A stretch of DNA of 64,000 nt, from contig VYZB01000214.1 in NCBI GenBank assembly GCA_013397455.1, forward strand, positions 400,731 to 464,730, read 5' to 3'. Of the stretch, positions 1 through 64,000 are shown piece by piece. A program made the position numbers and the translations under genes. The stretch comes from Crotophaga sulcirostris (taxonomy: Eukaryota; Chordata; Aves; Cuculiformes; Crotophagidae). The notes beneath the pieces were generated by a model that saw nothing but the letters and a program-made list of their open reading frames with translations, had not been told where the DNA came from and did not search any database. The stretch's first letter is position 1; each line of letters begins with the position of its first letter.

Positions 1-1254
1 CATAAGCAGGTACTTCAGTGACAGACAACACACCACAAGGTGAACAGCGGGGAAAGGGACCATTTACCCGATGATAAAATTATAGTCTTGAAGATTTTAC
101 TTCCTGAACCAGGGGAAAAGCGTGAGGAAGCATAGCCACAGCAAGGGGAGAAGGCAGCTACACCTCTGGGCAGGCGCATGGTGTACACAAAAAGTGTCTA
201 CACAGACTTTCATGGAACAGTTGCCTAGTCAGTTTGTTGCAAAACTGAAATGCAATACTTCTAAAAACAGTCTTGAGGCAACAACTGGCACCAGTACGGC
301 CAAAAGAAAACCAGCTTAGGCATCAAGTTTTGTAACAGAGCACTCAAAATCTCAAGGACCCATCAGCTACAAAGGCGCCCAACCCACTGAAGGGCTCCGA
401 TTTTCACTCTGGAGTATGATCTTGGACAGACCTGGTAAGAAAGCCAGTGGGGCATAACGAAAGAGGAGGAGCCTGTACTGAAGGCATTGAGCAGATCGAT
501 ACCCCCTACCGGCTGTCAGTCTCCCACCTAACCGCGGTGTCCTCGGAGTCCCAGGGATCTTAACAGGATTCAGTTTTTTGCACTTAAATGGAAGTCAAGC
601 GAGTGAGTACTGGGAAAGCCTGCGCAAAATCGAGTGTACAGATAACCAGTAACAGCTCCAGTTTTCATAGAAGGATTTCAGACCTGCTCACAGAGTCAGA
701 ACATCCCTGTAATACATGCAAGAGAAACCATGTTACAGTCAGTAAGTAACACGGGGTTCGGGGTCAGTTCCAACACTGAAGTGGCAGAGCTTATTTTCCC
801 AGCAACTCCAGAAAAAAAAAAATTGCCTATCATTTCAACTTTAGCACAAGTGAAACCATGTCTCTCTCCTGTTAAAACCTCAGATCTGTGGAGGCCAGAA
901 ACTCTAAGACTCAAGTCAGTGATATTTTATGAGAAGTAGGAATATAATAATGCACACTATTTTTTCCTTTTTTAAGAGAGTACCTGAAATTATTCCCAAA
1001 TGCGTTTCATTCAAGAACTGTCAGCCAGGAAAACTGGACCTGGAGCCTGTTCCTTCAAACCATATATGCAATGTTGACACCCTTTTGCCACAGACAGGCC
1101 TTAATTTTTTTTGAAGTGCTTTAACATACCTATCCATTCATTGAATAGCTTTGGAACTGGCTACTTCAATTGTTTCAGGTCTTCGGCATCTCATGTTGGA
1201 ATCCTGGCACCGGCTTGGGAGAAAACTTTTTATTTCCAAAATAGGTTGCTGTGG

Positions 1255-1345
1255 GTTTTTTATGGGGCTTTTTGTTGTTGTTTGGGGTTTTTTGTTTGTT
1301 TGTTTGGTGGTGGTGGTGTGGGATTTTTTTGGGGGGGTGTTAATG
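1255..1345. repeat. G/T-rich low-complexity tract
   Basis: The plus strand carries GTTGTTGTTTGGGG, then GTTTGTTTGTTTGGTGG and a run of seven G residues. On the TBCD-sense strand it is C/A-rich. Spaced GG doublets could allow a weak G-quadruplex on the plus strand. Confidence 0.7.
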
Positions 1346-3737
1346 ATTTTACTTAAAATTTCTATAACATTTTAAAATATAATTTTCACTCTTCATGGTG
1401 GGAAGGGAATCAAAGGACATTCTGTGCTTTAACAAATTTTTATATGTAATGTATCTATCATGAAATTATATCAAAATTATGTCCTGACCCCTGAAACTAC
1501 AGGGTTTGTTGACGTGGAGAAAGAACACCATTGTATAGTTCTGATCTCCAGACACCAAGATGATTTTTTACACAGCTATAAGAAACACGCCTCATTGTGG
1601 GCCAGACACAGATAATTAGAAGATTCTTTTACACAGAGAAAGTGCCCTTGGAGCCAACGCGATCTTGCAGAATGCCAAATACCAAAGGGAATTACAGCTT
1701 CTGTTTTTCCAGATTACTTCAAATGCTTGAGCTGCAATTCTTTCAACAACCATATTATCAACAAAATGTTTCTGAGATGCCCCACACAGCTCAGTTCAGA
1801 GAATCGCTTTAAAAAGCAAATCAAAGAACTACTCTTCCTAAATATACTGCAAAGCAAAGTTAACTATGGAAAAATAGCCACTGACCACTGCATTACAATC
1901 AAGCCTTTCTCCTACTAATTCCCCCGGGATGATTTAAACACAAATCGATGTTGGCACTCGGATTACTGCGCAGTGTACGAGAACATTCTAACTTCTTGGG
2001 ATCTGTCCTTTTTTCCCCTCTCACTTAAAAGAACACACACAGGTTACTGCAAACACATACTCGAATAAGCTTTTTCCTTTATCCAAGATTTTAAAACTCT
2101 AGTTCTTTCATATGGATTTAACAGGAACAGTTCTTAAAATTTTCTATGAGTGTTTTAAATCAGTTCCTGGATATTCAGTAAGGAGCACCATAGGCTTTGA
2201 TAACAAAGCTTGAAACACAAGGTATTATGAGACAGCAATTCTGATTTACATATCCCATTTTAAATATTAAATGTAATCCACCACACACTGTACAATCCCA
2301 GTGTAAGTATCCTATACTTTGAGACTCCCTTGCACTTCAATCTGGCTCGAAAAAGAATTCGGTCATCTTCTTTCAAAAGCCAAAGCCTTTGAGAATATTT
2401 TAACCGGAACAAGCCTTTGGCGTTAAAGAAAAATGTAGGGTCACAGAAAGTTAACATTTCAAAATCGTATTTTTAAAACAGTACAGAAGGTTTTCCTTAA
2501 ATACACTGCCAAATGGTGAAGAGGGGAGGCAGCTGGAGGAACTGAACTGCTTACGCTTTTCAAAAGTAAGCACAACCAGAACTTCTTTTAAAAAAAGAAA
2601 AGATATTAAATTTTCCTCTGACCTCAGTTAACAGTCAGAATGTCTGTTCCTCTACAACTTCTCCCTCTTTTTGTACTCATAAGAATAACTTTGGTTTTGG
2701 TGGAGCCTCCTATAATTAACTGTGTTTGACCAAAAGCTGCATTTCATGTGCTTGTCTGCTATTAAAAAAAATCTGTTAAGAGTTACATTGCCTACCCAAT
2801 AATTATTGTCACAAACCAATAAGCATACATTTACGAAGTCTTCAAATAGCCATTGCTATATAATTAGTTGCTATTTTAGAAACGTTAGAATTCTCAAACA
2901 CAGCTCAAACCCATGACACTGCACAGACACCAGTTCCTCTGCTCCACAAACCCAAAGGCATATGGACACCTCTGGATAACAAGCACAGAACTGCTGGTAC
3001 CAAGTGAAATCCAACATTTGAGCACATTCCAAACAGCTCATGGTAAGACCAGGAAGTGGGAGGTGTGCGGGACAAGTTTGGAAGCATCACCTCCTTCCTT
3101 CTGTGAAACCAGCAGGAGCTGTTCTCTCTACACAAGAACTGCCTGGCCCAATGCCTACAGCTTTTCTACCAGCTTTCTTAATTAAGACACAGTAATCTTA
3201 ATTAAAAACATCCTTAGACATAGTTGGGGTGCTGACTGCTAAAAGGCCACTGCAGTTTAAATATCTGACAGTCCAGAACACTGTGCTACTGCTCCAGTGT
3301 TTCTCTGCGGTGTCATGGTGAATCTCATCTTGAGCTGTGTCCCTACCACAGCAGTTTTTTTCATGTGTGTTTCATCTTTGGCTACATCCAATTAAAAAAG
3401 TCAGAAGGCAACTATCATGGCACCAAGAATTCTGAAACCAGCAAGACAAGATGGAACACAAGGACAGAAGGATAAGCTGAAATTATAATGAAGTTTGGAA
3501 GATGTTGGTAGCATAACAGACAATCGCAAACAGTGAGAGACATTGCTCTTGCATGGAAGAATAAAACAGAGATTGCAAAGCTTAGAGGAGTCAGACATTT
3601 GAATATTTTTTTTCATCATGTAACTTTTTGTATCTGTTAGCTTTTTAGAAAGTGTATCAAATTACCAAAAGTAAAAGCTGAACACACCGTTCACACACAT
3701 CAACAAACAGTAATTCAAACCTTGTATCATTTCCAAA

Positions 3738-3770
3738 TTAAAAAAAGAAAAAAAAAAGAGAGAGAGAGAA
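3738..3770. repeat. A-rich and (GA)n simple repeat
   Basis: An A-rich run leads directly into about six GA dinucleotides on the plus strand. It is a small simple repeat with no associated element. Confidence 0.8.
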
Positions 3771-4153
3771 CCCAGGTTACGAATGAAAACAGGGATTCAC
3801 CTCATTTACAAAGAGCAATAACCCTGCATTTAGCCACAACTTTTAGCAAGCTGAACAGGTCTTCATCTGTTAACAGTTTGGAAAGGTGAGCAAATAAACA
3901 TTCAGAGTTGTCTGAGCCAATAGACTGGAACACTCAGTTTCTACCAGGACAGGAAACGAGAAACAAAGTGTCCTTACTCCTTGTTTCCAGAATGCTCAAT
4001 AACTCAAGAAAATACTTTTAAATATGAAAAATAAAAAACCTACCAGGTTTATAAGTATGACTTGATTTCTTTTAAAATTCCTGCATCTGAAATTCTCACA
4101 GAAACAACTGTCTGCAATATCCATTGTAAAAGAGCAACCAGGCAACAACCTTA

Positions 4154-58552
<54,399 letters not shown>

Positions 58553-60231
58553 TTAGGACCATACAGTACTGAACTGTAAATGTTACGGCGACATTCTATC
58601 ACCAGAAAAAAATATTTTTTAATGAACGCTGTACCGTAACCATCATAAAATAGAAGAATCCTTGAGCAGGCAACATTTATCACGGTAGAAGTCCTAATAT
58701 GACAAATTCTTCTTTAATTAACAACACTTGTTAGTCATCAATATATCAATCTTGAAAGGGACAGAAGTACAGGTTTTGCTCACCCTTTAAGCAGTGACAT
58801 GTTCAACATCATTTTTGCATCAAGCAAGTAAGATGTGATATTGAATTCCCTGTAGAGCGGTTACTTTGAGCAACTTCACTGCAATGTTTTAAGCCTGAAC
58901 TTACCAGCACTGCTAAACTGCACAGATCATAAAGACAGAATACGTATGAAACCACAAAGTGACCTAGAAGTACAAACAGTGGCCTGACTGCAGACACCCA
59001 GAACTGTGCCCACTGCACACCTCTTCACGAGCCCAGAGTGCAAGACCAGCAGCCTCTGATGAAGGAAAAGAGTAAAAACAAAAAAAAGTCTTTTTTTTTC
59101 CCCTCCTATCAGTCATGTTAATTATATCAATTGCACCAACCTATCAATTTTTCTTAGACAGCGAGTAAATCAGTTGGAGATCTCTGCACCCTAACCAGCA
59201 ATACGGAATCATGCATTGCTCTTCTGACTGTACTGAAAATGCACTGATAGTGACCCTACGGCCCAAACATGCAAGTGTCCAGTGGAGAGACGCGAGATCA
59301 AAGCTGCGCACAGCCATCTGGCAAGGGGCCTTTTATTTCTCAGTTATGCTTATTTGGGGTGGTTGAGGACAGGGAGGGACACTGCAACACAGAACAACAT
59401 TTAACAGAAAGCAAACTGAATTCAATTATTAATGCTACACTTGATGGATCCGACTAGTTACAGGAATTGGAAAAGATCAGAAGCAGGAATACACCACATT
59501 TCTGAATGTAAGCAACATACTCTGTATTCTTGAGGATATTCTGTTTCTCCTCGCTGAACTAGAAAACCATCCTCAACTGATAGGGTCGGGATCTCTTCAA
59601 TGACATAAACACTGCAGGGCACAGAGCTTCATCTTAGAGAAGAGTGGCATTCCCTGTGCTCATGAAACAAATCACGACCCAAAAATCAATTGATCCGATA
59701 CCCCTCTTAGCTGAGGCAGCTCTAGGAACACGTGCATCAAGCATTGTTTCCTAATTTAATGGGCAACTCAAGGAAGTCTGGACTGAGTACGTTTTGGTCA
59801 ATAAAGGCCCAGAAGCCACAGACCTCAACAGACAGGTTGTGTGTGCCACGCTTTACGCAGGGAGCTTCGGAGGAAACATGGGTGCATGGAGCTGCCTGCC
59901 AGCACTTCGGCACCGTGGCAGCAGGACAGCAGCACAATACAGCTGCTTGGGTGTTTTTTTAATCATACTGGCAAAATCAAAGGCAGTAGATCAGTTAAAA
60001 AGACGTAAAAGGAAATGAAGATCCCAGAATCTCATCTCAAAGGCCTTATAACACCAGTACTGCCAATATAAAGAAGCAACAGAAATAAGCCTGGCAAAAT
60101 AAGCAGATTAAGGATTCTATTTTCATGCTTATGTTCCCATCAAAACTGCGGAAGTCAGTAAGAGAGCTTCTAAAAACTTAAAAACTCTTTCACAGTTCTA
60201 GTAATATGCCCCCACAGTTTAAGAAATACTC

Positions 60232-60311
60232 NNNNNNNNNNNNNNNNNNNNNNNNNNNNNNNNNNNNNNNNNNNNNNNNNNNNNNNNNNNNNNNNNNNNN
60301 NNNNNNNNNNN
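60232..60311. other. Assembly gap (80 N)
   Basis: A run of 80 N within intron sequence. Its flanks carry no recognisable repeat. Confidence 1.
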
Positions 60312-61486
60312 ATAATTGGAATACATCTCCTTCTAGATGGAATAAATGAATAAAGCCTGTAGAAACAACAGCCTCTAGAAAAAAAAATTCTCTCTCGATT
60401 TTCTTTCTTGTATCAAATGCATTTTTTTACTTAGAACATACTTGTCAAAAGGTGATCCCATTGAACAAGAAAGGGGATCACTGAGCTGTACTTCATTAGC
60501 AAACTGTGCCTGGATACACTTGAGTGGATATAAACACAAAATAATTAAACTTCAACATTCTGTTCAGCACTGCACGCCTGCTACTTTAAAGAAAAAAAAA
60601 TGCATCACAACTGGAGAAGGGAAGTGTTAAGATGCCACTTACATCCACTTGAACCTCCTGAAGAAAAAAACAAAGCAGACAGAGGGATGGACAATGTACG
60701 GCTGTTAGGAGCACAAGCACTACATGGGAAAAGAAGCAATTCCTACCTAGGAAAGACGGATGGCTATTTTGGCACTTCCCAGTTCTGAAAGAAACTACAA
60801 TAGAAGTCTCCAACTATGTCGACTGGCTTGTTTTGAAAAATGCTGCATCAACTGATGAAAAAAATGGAATTAGCTGGTTCTGCAGGAACACTGAAATAGA
60901 TGCCACAGGCAATTTTCAAAGCTGCTGTGCATTCCCTTCAGCTCAGTGATTACTCCAGCTGGGAGCACGCTCTCCTCCCTCTGTGTGCTGCAGGGAATCT
61001 GGAGGAAGGACCCACACACAGCTCCTCACGTTTGTATCCTCCATAGCAAAGAAAAAAATCACACGTTTTTTCCATTCTGGCCATTAATTTCCTAAATGGA
61101 AGGGACCAGCCCAAACGGCACCTGTCTCATTAGGATCAGTCTAACAGAGAGGCGCTGCTGCCCCGGGTCCAGAACAACTGACGTTGGGACAACGCCAGGA
61201 AAAGTTGTACTGTTCCCAGAAGATCTCCAGCTCTCCCCATCACCTCACGGCAGGCCTTGGGACTCATCCCGCTTTGGTGCCCTGCTCCTGCATCTGGGAC
61301 TGAAGGTGCTGCTGCATCAAGAGAAACAACACGACTGCGCAGTCTGGAGAGCAGAGGGGGAGTAACAAAATGGAAGGAAACAAAAGTGGTTGTTCTGAAG
61401 GTGAGAGAACAGGGAAAACAAACGACTTGTCCAGCAGCAAGGGTGAAGTAAATATAAACACAATGGTGAGGACAAGGAGAGAAATG

Positions 61487-61840
61487 CTGACCTAGACCAT
61501 ACTGTTCTCTACAGCTGCCTAAAAGGAGGTTGTAGTCAGGCAGGGGTTGGTCTCTTCTCTCAGGTGACCAGTGACAGAACTAGAGGACAGGGACTCAAGC
61601 TTTGTCAGGGGAGGTTTAGGTTTGATATTAGGAAGAAATTCTTCCCTGAAAGGGTGATTGGCCATTGGAATGCACTGCCTGGGGAGGTGGTGGAGTCGTT
61701 GTCCCTGGATGTTTAAGGGGAGATTGGCTGAGGCACTCAGTGCCATGGTTTAGATGATGGGTTGGTGTTAGTGTTGGGTTATAGGTTGGACTCAATGATC
61801 TCAAAGGTCCTTTCCAACCTTGTAATACTGTGATACTGTG
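61487..61840 (+). mobile_element. CR1 LINE 3' fragment
   Basis: Reads CAGCTGCCTAAAAGGAGGTTG, then TTCTTCCCTGAAAGGGTGAT, TGGCCATTGGAATGCACTGC and ATGGTTTAGATGATGGGTTG, ending in two ATACTGTG octamers (61825-61840). It is the most complete copy of the subfamily also seen at 22909 and 41992. Confidence 0.95.
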
Positions 61841-62140
61841 ATCTGTTAAGGTTTTTGTGCTATCACTGCTCAGACATTTACTGGCGAACTGTGGACTTTG
61901 GGAATTATTACTTAAATACTGTATCCTGACACTTGTTTGAAAAAGTGGGCCCAGCTATTTAGGAGCCATAAAGACCTCAACGAAACACTACCAAAAATTC
62001 CAGGTTTCACTTAATCCTTTGCCCTGGAGTTCTCCAAACCCCGTGCAGTTTTGTCTCTGCCTTGGCTCCCTGCGGTGCCAGCAGAGCTGGGTTGAAGGGA
62101 GTCACTACTGAGCGAGACATGCAAACCAACTGATACTCAC

Positions 62141-62290
62141 TGAAATGTCTTAGAAAAGACTTTCCCAATCCACAGTCTGACAGACTCTGTGTTCGCATTG
62201 TCTCATGGACAGTTTTCACCTCCAGTAAAATACTACAATATATTTTATTTAATTTAGACTGTTCACATTCATCCTTTTCTAAAGCACCGT
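62141..62290 (-). other. Candidate cassette exon, 150 bp, not recognised
   Basis: A minus-strand open segment is bounded by a good acceptor (CTTTGTCTTTCAG) and a GTGAGT donor. It reads DGALEKDECEQSKLNKIYC, SILLEVKTVHETMRTQ and SLSDCGLGKSFLRHF, a hydrophilic, protein-like composition. It enters and leaves in phase 1. W1 also needs a phase 1 exon before it, so this segment could be inserted ahead of W1 without changing frame. I recall no matching insertion in human TBCD and recognise no domain. It could be a lineage-specific alternative exon, an exon of a nested gene, or chance: the open frame runs only 303 bp in total. Confidence 0.35.
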
Positions 62291-62487
62291 CTGAAAGACA
62301 AAGCAGCAATGAAGTTCAAAGCTCTGCAGTCCATTTCTCCACTTTGTATCTCGTATGCAGTTTTGATTCACCATTCGCACCACCTCTCAAATGTTCAGTG
62401 TGGCCACAGTGCTGTACTGCGTTGCTCACTATTGTTCCAATTTTTCAGGTTTAGAATCACATGGAATTCATAACTAAAGTCACTCAA

Positions 62488-62540
62488 TAAAAAAAAAAAA
62501 AACTACAAATAAAAAAGCTTTAGGAAAAAAAAAAAGCTTC
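62488..62540. repeat. A-rich simple repeat
   Basis: Two A runs separated by AGCTTTAGG. A small low-complexity patch. Confidence 0.8.
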
Positions 62541-62759
62541 CAGAAGAACTTATTTTAGTTTGGAAGGGTGGAGACAAATTTCTTTAATTTTGAAATTATG
62601 AATACACCCTTTTTATTTAAAAGTAGGAGGCAGGGAGATACAACAAGGAGGAGATCTGAATTGTTATTTAACTTTAAAAGTTCCCATTCCTTCATAGCTC
62701 TCCGTTACAAGTTTGCCATTAAGAACAGAGGATAAGTGACGTCCACTCCCAGCTGGTCA

Positions 62760-62880
62760 TCGCAGCAGCACCCACCCCACTCCGCGCGAGAAGGCCGAGC
62801 CGGGCCTCCCCGTCCCCGTAGCCCAGAGGCACCAATAGGCACCTGCCGGCGCCTCAGGCCTTGCCCAACATCGCTGCAGG
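62760..62880. other. CpG-richer patch
   Basis: Contains CGCGCGAG, CCGAGCCGGGCC, CCCGTCCCCGTAG and TGCCGGCGCC in an otherwise CpG-poor intron. It could be a small regulatory CpG cluster. No start site or exon is evident. Confidence 0.4.
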
Positions 62881-64000
62881 TTGCGACACGGCTCTGCTGC
62901 AGCCTTGGGAAAACAAAGCAGCAGCTTCTGCCCTCAAAGCACTACCACCATCAGATTGAGGGTTTTGTCATACTGGAGACCAGTCGCCCAGATATTTTGC
63001 TTTTTAAACAGATATTTTAAACCATTTAAACCACAACCTTTCGGTGCAGGGGCTAAACACTAAACCACAGTGAAGAAAGCTCACGGGAGGCACTGTGTAC
63101 TGACTGGTCACATGTAAGGAAATACAAAATGCTTCACACTACTCCTTTCACAAGTGCTTTTAAAAACATCCCTCACACAAACCCAGACCATCATGCAGCC
63201 CACCAGGATCCCTGTGTTACTTCAACTTCAGAATGTCTTTTTTTATTTAATTTATTGCAATACTTATCATAGAAAACACACAAATACAGCAATTAAACAA
63301 ACAAACAACAAAAACCTGTTCCGTAGCCTTAGGTCTTGTCTCCACACGAAAACTGCAAAATATCGTGTCAACCCCATTTCATTTAAAACAACATGTTCAC
63401 TCACATTAATTAAGAACTGTTTAAATTTAGTTTAAAACTACAATATGCCCCTCTAAGAACAGATTACACTGACGTCACCTTTTATATGTCTTACATTTTG
63501 ATATGGACCATTTGCACATAGAAGTCTTCTCAATTCATAAGCAGCACATTGCAAACCTTTCTATTTTAGAACTATAAAACACCAGAGAAAAATGCTACAA
63601 AATACTGAAGGCAGTGTCGTATACAACATTGCTGGAGGAGCAGCTAAGAACATTATAACTAATTATGAAGCTTAAACACAGTTACAAGTATCAACCCAAG
63701 GAACAATGATTTATACTTCAAATTTGTCTTCAACAGAACTAGCTCACTGCAGAAGTGTCCTTTGGAAGGCTCATCCTCTTTGTGAGTCTCAGGCATAACA
63801 AGGAAGTGTATGCAGCCATGCCTACAGTCTAGTCAACCTCCCCTGTGTTAAACAGCACATTTAGCACTATCATCCATGTGCTAAAACAGGAATCCTAGCT
63901 TTTCAGTCCAAAGAATTTCAGATTTGAGACCACGTGCTCTCACATGGCACTGCAGCCTCTTGAGAAACAGAGGCAGGTCCTAATTGTAACTTCATTAGGG

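Noticed and set aside
2260..2457. Minus-strand open frame as a possible further TBCD exon or a neighbouring gene
   Set aside because: The residues do not match the TBCD segment expected after W17, and no paired acceptor and donor flank it.

Overview
The window is intronic and exonic vertebrate DNA, most probably from a bird. Two things point that way. Eight fragments of CR1 LINE retrotransposons are present, several ending in the CR1 octamer tails ATTCTATG or ATACTGTG. The one protein-coding gene I can support reads as an avian-like TBCD (tubulin folding cofactor D). There are no bacterial-style operons, CRISPR arrays, tRNAs or rRNAs.

TBCD runs on the minus strand across nearly the whole window, with its 5' end beyond 64000 and its 3' end left of position 1. 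I can place 17 internal exons between 58521 and 4205, together 1592 coding bases (about 530 codons). They correspond roughly to human residues 440-1000 of about 1190, so they cover the central HEAT-repeat solenoid and the start of the C-terminal domain. All have GT donors and AG acceptors. The 16 junctions I checked keep the reading frame and no exon contains a stop. The product is a tubulin chaperone that works with TBCE, TBCC and the small GTPase ARL2 in assembling and recycling alpha/beta-tubulin.

The rest is intron. The 7.8 kb intron at 6564-14332 holds the best CR1 copy, about 2.4 kb with a decayed endonuclease and reverse transcriptase. The 9.8 kb intron at 24486-34237 is where a short exon conserved in human TBCD should lie, and I could not find it. 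The 5.5 kb intron at 43471-48997 contains a striking inverted repeat with 138-bp arms and a 21-bp loop. The right end (58522-64000) lies upstream of the first exon seen here and contains a phase-compatible 150-bp open segment with good splice sites, possibly an unknown cassette exon. Two assembly gaps occur, at 42098-42747 and 60232-60311.

I see no new multi-gene system. The observations most worth following are the long hairpin, the candidate cassette exon and the missing TBCD exon.
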